A stretch of 64,000 nt of DNA from Aspidiotus rigidus (lineage: Eukaryota; Arthropoda; Insecta; Hemiptera; Diaspididae): the NCBI GenBank assembly GCA_035079385.1, contig JAVHKY010000003.1, positions 13,619,501-13,683,500 on the forward strand. Direction: 5' to 3'. The notes beneath the pieces are model-generated. The model searched no databases. It saw nothing but the letters and a program-made list of their open reading frames with translations, and was not told where the DNA came from. Shown one piece after another: positions 1-9,745 of the stretch (the stretch's first letter is position 1; each line of letters starts with the position of its first letter). Both the position numbers and the translations under genes were made by a program.

Positions 1-860
1 TGATGACGTCATCAACCCCGGATATGCTCGCGCTCGTGGATGCGGAAATTTCCTAAAAAAGATCGCCCCCAACAAAGGAGATAGTGGATTTCCCACTGGA
101 AATGAAATGTTCTGGCGGAGCCAAATGAATAAAAGTCATATTTAATATCTTTTTATAGTTGCTCGGAACAAAATAATTACGGCTTCCTTAACGAAGTTAA
201 ACGAGGAAGGTAGGGAACCTGTTCTATCGGCAGAATTGGTTTCGGTATTGAGTATTCAAAGCGAAATCTTGAAGATTCTCAAGTTTTCTTGAGTCCCTTG
301 TATCATAGTGTATGCAGCCTGAAAGTGAGAACTTTTCGAAGTTCCTTTTCTCCCTACCTATATCATTATAACGGCTTGAAAGTCAAAATTTCCTTCCATG
401 TCCTCCTCTTATTATATATAGCTCGAGAGTCAACATTTTTTCAAGTCCCTCTCCTATCATCCTATCATACTATTATAGCTTGGGGATCAAAATTTTTCCA
501 AGTTTTTGGTTGGACGGCGCATGGCGAACTCTTCGATCCTCCCCCCCCCCATAGTTAGAATTTTGAGGGGGACTAAAAGGAATTTCGAGTCGCGATCCGT
601 AATAAATGACAGAAAGGAGACTTATGGTGTTTGAAGCATTGCATATCTGATTCGTTGAAGGGGCTACACCAATTGGTGAATGAAGAATTGCATGTCTAGT
701 TACTTGAAGGGGCTATCCTAATGGGGGTCATGTCATTTCATCATGGTGAATTCGATCCATTTGTTCGCTCCGTTAATGATACTTGTCCCGTTTTTGAGAT
801 TAAATTAAGGAATAGGAAGAATCGGGAACGTGCCTCCCTCCTCGATTCTAAAGCTTTGGC
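1..860. repeat. Dispersed-repeat region: one foldback terminus plus a ~45 bp degenerate array
   Basis: No gene seen. Positions about 180-225 carry a left-type terminus of the foldback family (GGCTTCCTTAACGAAG... ending GGGAACCTGTTCTAT). Positions about 285-500 hold degenerate tandem units of the form TCCTATCAT, then an AGCTCGAGAGTC-like block, then an A/T-rich TTTTTCAAGTCCC tail. Positions 610-720 (a GTTTGAAGCATTGCATATCT block) match, inverted, the sequence at 11,820-11,880. The matching right terminus was not identified, so the end of this copy is unknown. Confidence 0.6.
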
Positions 861-1267
861 TAGCGAAAAACGACGGCTTCCTTAACAAAGTTCAACGAGG
901 AACGCAGGGAACCTGTTTTATGAGTCATATGGGGTTTGGTGTTGAGAATTTAAGGAAGCCTAGACCTAGATAAAGCTAGTATAAAAAAGGCCTAGACCTA
1001 CTAGTATGACATAGTTTGAGAGTCTAGATTTTTCTCAAATCTCGATATATATATAGCTCGAGATTTGAGAATATATATATATATGATAGGAGGGGGACTT
1101 GGAAAAATTCCTATCATACATGGCTCGAGAGTCGAAATTTTTTCAAGTTTTTTGTTGGCCGGCGGACGGCGCACGGCGCACGCCAAATTTCTCAAAAAGC
1201 CCCCCATAAAACAGGTTCCCTGTTAAAAGATCGTATTGGTGATGGTACCACTCAGTAATTCCGGCAA

Positions 1268-3320
1268 CGTATCATAAATCATAGTGAAACTGAATTTAAT
1301 CGCGATGAATTGTCGCTCCTGGAGAAGGGTTTGAAATTTGATTACCCCCTCTCAAAAATCACGAGACTTTGGCTAACGTTGTGGCTGATCTCATAGTGAA
1401 AATCGGTCCTGGTCTTAATATCCAGCAGAAATGCGCCGAAATGGTCTGTAATACTCCCCTCCCCAGCGTAAACAATGCTGGGAGTGAATTGATCAAAGGC
1501 CTAAAGAGGAAGATTAGGAAGGCTGGGTTAATTGTCGCAAAAGCTGACAATGGGAATGCTGTTGTGGTCATGGAGAAGTCTTCCTATACGTGCTTAGCCA
1601 ATGCGGAGCTAAGGAGAATGCCTCAGAGGTTAGGTTTCTTGTTAACAATAGTAAATTTATCATTAAGAATACTTTAACCAAGAAAGCCATTTTGGAACCT
1701 AACCCTGTTCCTTCCCTTCTTTACGGGCTGCCTAAAATTCATAAGGAAGGTTTACCTATGCGCCCGGTTGTCTCATTTATCTCCTCCCTTGCAGAATTTC
1801 TTGATCACTGGTTTAAATCTTAAGTGGAGTTATTCGTGTTCCCTCGCCAACAATCTGAAGGACGTTTCCCTTCTTCCGGGTTCAACTTTATGTTCCTTCG
1901 ATGTTGTGGGGTTATTTTCCAACATCCCTGAGGCCGTTACTATGCAGCGGATGGGTGAGCTAATTGTTAAATCTGATGTCCTTCATGAGGAAATGGGTGA
2001 ATTCTTTGACCTACTGAGGGTCTGTTGGTTCCCGAACTTCGGTAAATTCGACGAGTTCCCTGGAGAGGTTGGGATCCCAATTGGATCTGCGCTAGGTTCT
2101 CGTATCTCGGAAGTTTTCGTGTCTAAATTTGAGGTTGATCTGTACACTTCAGGCCGGGTGTTTGTCAGTCATATACATTTTTGGCACATGTATGTTGACG
2201 ACGTTTTGTGTGCGTGGACCGGTCCTACAGAACTCCTCGGTGAGTTTCTTGCTTATTTAAACAGCCTTTACCCTTCCATAAAATTTACACTAGAAGTTGG
2301 TGGCTCCACTATAAACTTCTTGGACTTGTCTGTTTCCGTCATTGACGGTGTCCATAAATTTGGTATTTATAGAAAAAATACCACGACCGATATTACCATC
2401 CACGGATCGTCATTCGTACCCGTTGCCGACAAAGTTGCTACTTTTAATAGCCTGATACACCACTTGATTTATATCCCCTTGAGTCAGCCCGCAATGGTTA
2501 TAAAGCACCTGGCTGCAATAATTCAGGTCATGGTAGACATAGACTTCCTGGTTCGTAGGAGACTCACTAGGGAATGCCTCGACTCTACGACTTCCCTTCC
2601 CCGGGATTTGCACAACGATGGTGGAAAAGGTGGATTAAGCTCCCGTTTCTGAGCAAGTTTCCATCGCAGTTGGGCCGTATCCTCCGCCCTTTCGGTTTTC
2701 GGCCTGCCTTTTATAATCACTTTACTGTTAAGAGTCTTTTCGTGAAATTAAAGGACCCTTTTTCAGTAGCCGATAGGGGTGGCTTGGGGAGATTACCCTA
2801 GCGTCTCCAAAGGGATGGTCAGTCGGCAACTTCAACTTAGAGTAGACGAGCACAAAAAAGCTCGAGTGAAAGAGAAAGTGGGGAGTCAGCCTTCCTGATC
2901 ATTTGATCGAAAGTGGTCACAACTTCAAAGAGGGGTCCGAAGTCCTCCTCCATAGGGAAAATTCGTATTCTAAACTCTAGCCCTTGAGGAAATAGAAATC
3001 CTCCGACATCGGAATAATGGTGACGTATACATTCCTAAAGAAGGATTGATTGAACTAGTCTGCGACAGGGGCGCTGAACCTATCCGGCTCTCGAAAAGGT
3101 TTCATCCGGCCAGCGTGCACTAATAAAAAAATAAATAATAAATAACATCGCTCGATGATCAAGGAGCGGAAGTACCTGATGAGATTTTCGCTTCTTTCAT
3201 GTTTTTTGTGGCCCACGAGAACTTTCAACTTGTGCTGTGTGGCCCCGTACCCAAAAAGGTTGAGCGCCCCTGGTCTACGGGAATGATTCACATTTCAATG
3301 ACTCGTTGGTTTGGTCATGA
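1268..3320 (+). pseudogene. Penelope-like RT/GIY-YIG endonuclease, decayed copy A
   Basis: PLE proteins combine a telomerase-related reverse transcriptase with a C-terminal GIY-YIG endonuclease. Here the reading is spread over several frames. It runs from the N-terminal region (KADNGNAVVVMEKSSY near 1540-1590) through PKIHKEG near 1735, SFDVVGLFSNIPEA near 1895 and the catalytic YVDDVLCAWTG near 2190. The RLRPFGFRPAFY linker lies near 2680, followed by a badly eroded GIY-YIG part after 2770. Frameshifts near 1590, 1800 and 2600 and later losses make it inactive. A MITE interrupts the last codons, after ELVC; the frame resumes at 3273 and the stop lies at 3318-3320. Confidence 0.85.
3066..3272. 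mobile_element. hAT-type MITE (207 bp) inside PLE A
   Basis: The element begins CAGGGGCGCTGAACCT and ends with its near-perfect inverse, AGGTTGAGCGCCCCTG (one mismatch over 16 bp). The flanking 8-mers GTCTGCGA (3058-3065) and GTCTACGG (3273-3280) agree at 6 of 8 positions, as expected for an aged 8 bp hAT target duplication. Comparison with PLE D, which lacks this segment at the same codon position, gives an independent empty site. It has no coding capacity. Confidence 0.8.
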
Positions 3321-3533
3321 TTCCGTTTGATGTCACTTGTTCTTGTTGGTGTCGGGTTCAGTTGCTTTCTTCACTTCGAGAATGACTGTTTAGCCGAAAA
3401 CGCTCAGTGTTTTCAATTTCGTGCGGTCCTTTCGCGGTTTTCTTTTGTTTTACTCCTTCGAGTATTCTCTCAACCATGGAACAGGTTCCCTACGTTCCTC
3501 GTGTACAATCGTTAAGGAAGCCGTCGTTTTTTT

Positions 3534-4560
3534 CCAAGTCCCCTCCTATCATACACAACTCGGAGGTCGAACATTTTTCCAAGTCACCCTCGTATCATAA
3601 ATTGCTTGGGGGTCGAAATTTTTTCATGTCTTTTTCCTACCGTATGTAGTTCCAAAGTCCAAGCTAGTGACGTCACAAACCTACGACGTCATACATTTTT
3701 CAGATCCCACATCTAATATATAAAGCAGAAAGTTTGTCCGTCTGTCGTCCTGTCCGTTTATAACTCGAGAACTACTGGGCCGATCGCTTTCAAACTTTCA
3801 GGATATATTGTCCTCATCCCAGAGCAGCACATAGACTCATAAAAATAAAAATTTGACGGGGAGGTGCTGAGTAATTTCAAAAAAGGGCGAAAACAATGAC
3901 TTTTTTCAATATAAAAAAACGTGGTGGTGTAGCTTGCCATGTACGTTAGACCTACGCGCGTTGAGTGGCGCAGTTTCGAGAATTGAATTATTGTGATAAC
4001 TCGAGTATAACTCATTTTTATGAAAAATTGAAGAGAACAAAAATTGTAGCCCCTGTAATTTCCTTTCGAATGAGCCCGGTTCCAGATTTTTAGGAGGAAA
4101 TTTTGTGACTACAGTATTCGCTGTACTTCCATACTAAGCAAGTTATTTTATTCACAGTTTTAAAAACACCTACATAAAGGATTTTACATCCGGTATCTCA
4201 TACAAGAACCAATGTCTAGACACGGTGCGCACTGCCTATGGGCTAGCGGAAATTACCCTTTTTTTTACCTGTTGTCCGTGTGTTTTCTTAGGGACTGGCA
4301 AAATGTCAATGGATTTGTCTGTATTCTGCTGCGATGAATACAGGCTTCACGCGTTAAGTCAGCTCTCAAGTGAATTAGTGTGTAAAAAATTTAATTTGGT
4401 GATTTTATTTTTGTGCGACTCGGAACTTTGATATATTTTTATAAGTACAGTCGCAGTTTTTGGTGTCTATTTTCTTATTTTTGAACTGAATAGTTGTGAA
4501 TTTTGCAAAACTCTTTCCACTGTTTCTTTTTTAAAAATTCATCTGAATTCCAAGATACCT
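3534..4560. repeat. Intergenic repeat mix
   Basis: No gene seen. Positions 3534-3655 hold further ~45 bp foldback-type units (CCCCTCCTATCAT, AAATTTTTTC). Positions 3735-4140 resemble a common dispersed sequence that opens TTTATAACTCGAGAACTACT and recurs in weaker form near 39,045 (GGGGAACTACTGATCCGATC). CRE-like GTGACGTCAC and ACGACGTCAT lie at 3668-3692. Positions 4200-4560 are low-complexity T-rich DNA with no recognisable content. Confidence 0.4.
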
Positions 4561-4624
4561 ACAAAACACACATACCTACAAGATACAGATGCCTATAAAA
4601 CACAGATATCTACTCAACACACAG

Positions 4625-4665
4625 CTAGCGGTCAGGCGCGCCGGAGGCGCGTCGCCAACCGCTAG
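4625..4665 (+). other. Candidate Helitron-type 3' terminus (GC hairpin followed by CTAG)
   Basis: A GC-rich hairpin (CGCGCC, loop GGA, GGCGCG; 4637-4651) lies 11 nt upstream of a terminal CTAG at 4662-4665, followed by T. This is the layout of Helitron 3' ends, which insert between A and T. An outer inverted pair, CTAGCGGT (4625-4632) and ACCGCTAG (4658-4665), encloses it. A short degenerate array of ACCTACAAAACACA units precedes it (4557-4624). No 5' end or Rep/helicase gene was recognised, so this could simply be a palindrome. Confidence 0.3.
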
Positions 4666-4675
4666 TGTATTATAA

Positions 4676-5508
4676 AACTGGTTCCCTGCTACCCTTCGTT
4701 CAACTCCGTTAAAGTTTTTGACGTTATTTCTCAGTCTGGAATGGGAACATGTGGGTAATTCCCGCGGAGTTACTAATTATAAGAGACGAATACAAACTAT
4801 GACAAACGAACTGCAAACGTCATTTGAGAAAATGCTGAGTAAAGACACGCGGACAAGTCAACAAGCTTTAATTAATCCGTGTTACGAATACCAAATTTAA
4901 TGCAATATTCCAATCACAAGACATTCCACCACAAACTAGGGATTAGCGACATAAACCTCCTGGAATTTATTTGGCTGCTCAGAGGTGATACCGTACGTCT
5001 CATAAGGATAAAATATAAATGAATTTCCACTCTTCCCTTGTTTATGGAATATCCTAAACGCGCAAGTATACTCTGCCGAGAACTTGCTCCGTGTAACGCA
5101 TTTTCCAGGGAAAAATTTACGATTATTAGATTCTTGATGCCGATTACAGTTGTATATGTGTGTTTCTTATGCACATCCTAAAGTAAGATTTATCAACTAA
5201 TGCCTACCACGTAAAATATGTATTTGTCTCTCTATTTATTTTTATTTTCCTTTAATGTACGCGAGAACATAATTTTCCTGCAGACAAGACTACGACCGCT
5301 TACAGTAACCGTTCGTTCGCGAAACATTTCCTCATAAATCACAACGGAAATAGTGTAAGCGTATCCGCACTTACCAAGTCTTCGATTTCTGAAATGCAGC
5401 CAATTTTCAACGTAACGAAAAATACATTTCCGTTTTATTATCATGTGAATCTAACCTGGAAACAAAGTACTGGTAATGGAGTTCGGCATTGCTTCTTCTT
5501 TTTTTTTC
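4676..5508. other. Solo foldback terminus, then unassigned sequence
   Basis: Positions 4676-4722 hold a right-type foldback terminus (ACTGGTTCCCTGC... ACTCCGTTAAAG). From 4723 to 5508 I find no recognisable gene, RNA or repeat. Short open frames exist on both strands, but none resembles a known family. A good donor-like GTAAGT on the minus strand near 5375 has no supporting exon. Confidence 0.3.
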
Positions 5509-5751
5509 TCATTCTTCCCACTGTAAACTCATTTTGGCGTTCCTCGATAATTCGATAAATATGCGAATATGTTCTTTTGTCTCCTTGATATCACTGCTAA
5601 CATTATTCTTAATGTGATCGTTTTCAAATTTTAAATCATCTATGAACGTGCGGAATTTCACAGAATTTATGACATTCCTTTTATGCAACGTTTCGATGGC
5701 GTCTAGAGTATGACTTGAGCGGAGTCTTGAACGATTCTTTTCATCTTTAAT
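5509..5751 (-). CDS. Candidate terminal coding exon, protein not recognised
   Basis: An open minus-strand stretch of about 80 codons runs to a TGA. It is preceded by a plausible acceptor (a CTTCTTCTAATCTTTACA tract, then TTAAAG). The translation is balanced and charged (for example DAIETLHKRNVINSVKFRTF and then KETKEHIRIFIELSRN), which is unlike a random reading of AT-rich DNA. The only in-frame methionine is near the end, so it would be a 3' exon. I do not recognise the family. No upstream exon was identified, because the DNA just upstream leads into PLE B. It could still be a chance open frame. Confidence 0.3.
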   Translation of the reverse strand: MKDEKNRSRLRSSHTLDAIETLHKRNVINSVKFRTFIDDLKFENDHIKNNVSSDIKETKEHIRIFIELSRNAKMSLQWEE

Positions 5752-6189
5752 TCATTTTTAATTAAATAAATGTAAAGATTAGAAGAAGCTCAAATTAGCA
5801 ACACTATTCACGCCTCTAGAAAATTGATGACTTCCTAATGAGGGAAGAAAAAAACTGTGCCCAATATCGTAGCCTACTCACAAAAAGAAATCAAAAAAAC
5901 TAGACAATCAATCTACAGGAAGAGATGGGGAGTAATACGGCTCTTTCAACCTCGTCTTCTGGTTTCATCCACAGCTCGTCAATCTCACCAACATTGTGTT
6001 TGAAGTGGAGGAAGTGGATGTTCATATCAAGAGGCCTCAAAAACATTCCCTCCCCCCTAAAGGGAATCGAAAGCACTGAACAACCTCAAGGAAGACCTTT
6101 CCATGAATGTGACAGTAGAGGCAGTGAATACTGTAAAGAGACAATTTACTGAGGCTATTATTTGTCTAATTTCCGTGAAATCACATGTC
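5752..6189. other. Upstream flank of PLE B, possibly its 5' part
   Basis: A short protein-like run near 6070-6170 (NNLKEDLSMNVTVEAVNTVK in one plus frame) may be the N-terminal region of PLE B, but no other copy here extends far enough to confirm this. Otherwise nothing is recognised. Confidence 0.25.
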
Positions 6190-8265
6190 CATGCCCTCTA
6201 CAAAGGAGATCATTTTCCATAGAATTGATAACGTCACTACCAGGCTGAATCTTTTGGTGCATTCCAGACTCTCCGAATTGCTTCATCCATGTTAGTTAGA
6301 TCCTTTTATTATATCTGTTAACGCTACGTGCCGCGATTTTGAGGCTAACCTCAAGGCTAAGAAAAATGAAAAAATGTCCTCCCTTTTAGCCTCCAAGGCT
6401 ACATCGTTCAAGGGTGATTTTATAGATGCTGGTGTTCAAAAATTTCAGCCTCGCATCATAAATTGCAGTCGTATAGAATTCACTCGCGACGAGACTACTC
6501 GGTTGGAGAAAGGTTTGAAGTTTAGCCCCCCCCCCCCCAATAATGCCAACGCCCTTGCGAACGTCGTCGCTGACTTAGCTGTCAAGATCGGTCCCGGAGT
6601 TGATACTCAAAAAACGTGTGCTGATTCGGTCCGTAACACTCCACTTCCGTGCATGAGTGGCACTGTGAGGGAGGTGATCATGGGTTTGAGGAGGAAGCTC
6701 AAGGAGGAGGATTCATTGCTCACGAAGGCTGATAAAGGGAATTCTATAGTCGTTATGGAGAAGTCAATCTACGTTACCAAAGTTGAAGAAGTGCTTTACC
6801 AGTGTAGGGCCATTGAAAATACTGACTTCAATTTCCCTAAGTACGTTAAAGAGGTTAGGAAGGTTATTAATGGGAGTTCTGTTCTAATAAGCAAACCCTC
6901 GACTAAAAAATGTCTGCTTGAACCGAATCCGGTGCCCCCCTCCTCTATGGACCGCCTATGATACACAAAAAGGATACTCCGATGCGTCCTGTTGTGTCTT
7001 ATGTCTCCTACCCCGCTTACTCTCTCGCTAAATACTTGGATAGATGGTTTAAATCTCGCATTGAGTACGAGTCTACTTACTCGATTAAAAATTCTGTTTC
7101 CTTAGCCGATAAACTTAAAGACCATTTACTTCCTCCGGGTCATTGACGTTGTCGGCCTGTTCCCCAACATACCGAGAACTGTCGCCATGCAACATATGGG
7201 TGACCTCCTCGTTCGTTTTAATACTCCTCATGAAGAGTTGCAAGAATTCTTTAATTTACTTAATGTATGTTGGTCCCCCAATTTTCGCAAGTTAAATGGG
7301 AAATTCTACGAGTTCCCAGAGGAGGTTGGCATTCCTATCGGATCCCCTGTAGGTTCCCTTGTGTCGGAGATCTTCATGTCCAAATTTGAGGCTGACCTCT
7401 TCACTTCAGGCCAAGTATTCCTGGATTACGTCCATTATTGGTAGAGGTATGTAGATGACGTTCTATGTGCGTGGACCGGTCCCCATGATCTCCTTGGTGA
7501 GTTTCTTAAGTATCTTAACGTTCAATATCCGTCCATCAAATTTACCTTAGAAGTTGGAGGTTCAAATATTAACTTCTTGGATCTCACCATCTCTCCACGA
7601 GTTTTCAATATATAGAAAAGATACTTCGACCGACATTGTCGTCCACGGCTCGTCATTCTGCCCTGTTTCTCACAAGTTCGCGGCGTTTAATAGCTTTATT
7701 CATCGGCTAACGCGCATCCCGCTGAACCAGGCGGCTTTCCAAAAAGAACTCAATATTATAAAATACTTGGCTAGAGTGAATGAGGTCAACGTGGACATTG
7801 ACCTTATGGTCCGGAGGAAGATCACGCGGAATTGCCTTGATTCAACTACCTCCCTCCCTCGCGACTCTTCTGTCGATAGTAGGACCCGTTTCATTAAACT
7901 CCCCTTCTTGGGTAAATTTTCTTCGAAATTGAGTCGCGCTCTCCGCCCCTTCGGTTTCCGTCCGGTGTTTTATAATCCTACGACGGTAAAAGGGCTACTA
8001 TTCAGGTCAAAGGACCCTATCCCGCCCCTTGAAAAGAGCGGAGTTTATAGCATAGCTTGTAGGGACTGTAATGGGATGTATGTAGGCGAGACTAGTCGTC
8101 AAATTAAAATTAGAGTGGCTGAACACCTAAAAGATTGGGAAAAAAGGCATTTGGGCGAATCCGCATTTGCTGACCACCTTATAACTAGTGGTCATGGTTT
8201 CAGGGAGGGGTCAGAAACCCTCCTCCACAGAGAGAATGCTTACTTCAAACGCCGTGCTCTGGAAA
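6190..8265 (+). pseudogene. Penelope-like RT/GIY-YIG endonuclease, copy B
   Basis: This copy has the longest 5' coding part of the five. The N-terminal region (RRKLKEEDSLLTKADKGN at about 6690-6740) is intact. The RT core is broken by frameshifts near 6950 and 7150, where the SFD motif has been deleted (the text jumps from LPPGH to DVVGLFPNIP). A TAG replaces the residue before RYVDDVLCAWTG at 7441-7443, and there is a frame change near 7595. The C-terminal GIY-YIG module is readable: SGVYSIACRDCNG then MYVGETSRQ, with the expected CxxC pair and downstream histidines in SAFADHL and SGH. Homology stops near 8265 after RRALEN, where it passes into a different gene remnant, so the copy lacks the usual ~40 C-terminal residues and the 3' tail. 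Confidence 0.85.
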
Positions 8266-8495
8266 ACAGCAATCGAAACAAGGAACAACTGATCAACTTT
8301 TTCACACAAAAATTTGAAAAAAGAAAACAATACATTGTTAGGCAAGCTGAAGATGACGCGAATCTCCTGAGAAAAAGAGAGGATTGTTGATGCCATGACA
8401 ACGTTGATGACTTCTCAGGCAAATTCAAGTTGAGGACATCACAAACTAACGACTTCACGGATGGTGATGACGTCACAAGGAAGTTTAAACTGGTA

Positions 8496-8686
8496 GGTTT
8501 AAACCAAGGTGTTTGAAAAGAGGTGTGCTCAGCTCAATGTAAACAATGAGGCGCTACATCTGCTGATCTTCATTTAAAACAATGTAAAAATTCCGCGTCC
8601 CATGTATTTTTAAATGTGCATGCGGGTTGCGTTTTGTTTACAATCGAACTGAGCACACCTCTTTTCAAACACCTTGGGTTTAAACC
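8496..8686. mobile_element. 191 bp MITE with ~37 bp terminal inverted repeats
   Basis: The left end at 8496-8532 (GGTTTAAACC, AAGGTGTTTG, AAAAGAGGTG, TGCTCAG) is mirrored at 8649-8686 with a single extra G. Such close terminal repeats imply a young non-autonomous DNA transposon or a snap-back structure. No convincing target duplication is visible (GGTA left, GCTA right). It separates two pieces of a broken gene. Confidence 0.7.
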
Positions 8687-8880
8687 GCTATCAAAAATTC
8701 GTTAGGTTGGGATTGGGTTTCCTCTTTTTAATGTTTTTACGGGCACCTCAGCCGTCTATTGGATATCTGGGAGTCTAGGATAGTTTAGCTTATTATACTA
8801 GACCAAGAACGAGGTCGAACGAACGGAGCGAATGAGTTTCTGAAAGCTAGTTAGCTTAGAATGCCTTTGATATTGCATCA
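8687..8880. repeat. Dispersed-repeat piece with the GCGAACGAGCGGAGCGAGTG-type motif
   Basis: Positions 8795-8865 carry ACTAGACCAAGAACGAGG, then CGAACGAACGGAGCGAATGA. This is the motif that recurs at 14.4, 29.6, 29.7, 30.4 and 48.7 kb alongside TATACTAG tracts. No coding sequence is seen. Confidence 0.5.
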
Positions 8881-9745
8881 GCGGGGATTCAAGTCATGCT
8901 TGTTGGGGTGGATGTGGACTTCTTGGTGCTATTAATCGCAAACACTCCTCCCTCATGCGACGACAAGAGGATTTTCATGAAACTATCCCCGATGTTGTTT
9001 TCCATTAAAGAAATTCGCGAGAAAAAACCTAATCTTAAAAAAAAAAAATTATTCGCGCATGCGATCAGTGGGTGTAATGCCACATCAGCGATTTATATAA
9101 AAGGTAAAACGTCCTGTATCAATGTCCTACAGAAAGAGGAGTTATCAAGTGTTCTGGACACATTTTACAATACGAGAAGCTCAAAAAAACAGATTTTTGA
9201 AGCTGGCTGCCGATATATCCTCGCTCTATTTGGCGCATGTCTTCACGATTATAGACGTAAATGTTTCGTCGCAAGCGCGTCCAAAAGCTTTGTGTACCTA
9301 CGCACTCCAGAGGCGGTTCGCCAAAATAGTTACCGAGCGTACCATCAGATATAAAAATGGAGAGGATATTTGAAGTCAGCCTTGGAGTATGGATGGCGCA
9401 GTAAAGAAGAACTCCTCACAGCGATACCAACAACTGCTCCACCCGCCCCAAACAACATCCTTTTAGTTTCATACGATTGCGCAAAAAGTGGTTCAACTAC
9501 TTGTGGCTATCGTAAAGCCGATTATTATCGACCTCTTTTTCATACAAAATGAAGTGAGCCTGCATATAAATGTTTTCCACTTCATATTTTTTCTTCTTTT
9601 TTCAAAGATTGAAATGTTCGGGCCTATGCGCCATCAACTTTCTTGGCGTTTTATGTTTAAATGCTGCACCCACAACTGTCAATAATGAACGGAACGACGA
9701 AGAGTCAGCCTCTGACTCTGATGACCACCGACACAACTGATGATG

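Larger units (their letters stand above)
1222..3479 (+). mobile_element. Penelope-like element copy A, with target-site duplication
   Basis: The 12 bp sequence AACAGGTTCCCT occurs at 1210-1221 and again at 3480-3491, immediately outside a PLE with RT and GIY-YIG coding plus a 3' untranslated tail (TTTTACTCCTTCGAGTATTC near 3450). That tail resembles the tails of copies C and D. The 12 bp repeat is read as the target-site duplication, and the insertion lies in the right inverted repeat of a foldback element. The copy is 5'-truncated: coding homology begins inside the region N-terminal to the RT core. A hAT-type MITE later inserted at 3066-3272. Confidence 0.75.
865..3533. mobile_element. Foldback (terminal-inverted-repeat) element, split by a Penelope insertion
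   Basis: The left terminus at 865-925 (AAAAACGACGGCTTCC, then CTTAACAAAG, then GCAGGGAACCTGTTTTATG) is the reverse complement of sequence now split between 1206-1221 and 3480-3533. Removing the intervening PLE and one copy of its 12 bp duplication rebuilds a roughly 0.4 kb element with ~50 bp terminal inverted repeats. Its interior has a few ~45 bp units (GATAGGAGGGGGACTTGG-type) and a GC-rich block near 1160-1190. No coding capacity is seen. It is a non-autonomous element whose mobilising enzyme is unknown. Confidence 0.65.
8266..9745 (+). pseudogene. Broken gene of the arthropod GCDTTSA family (probable PIN-like fold)
   Basis: Pieces in order match a protein family common as uncharacterised genes in insects. 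NKEQLINFFTQKF... RQAEDDANLL lies at 8275-8365, VGVDVDFLVLLIANTPP near 8900-8950, and FAHAISGCNATSAIYIKGK near 9050-9105. AVRQNSYRAYHQI lies near 9310-9350, and a cysteine-containing tail (TAPPAPNNILL... CGYRKAD) near 9430-9525. In intact relatives the acidic EGDAD and DxDLLVLL positions resemble a PIN/XPG-type nuclease site; that is my inference. Function is unknown. The copy is dead: PLE B abuts its 5' side, a MITE and a repeat separate the first two pieces, and frames shift near 9355. Confidence 0.6.
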
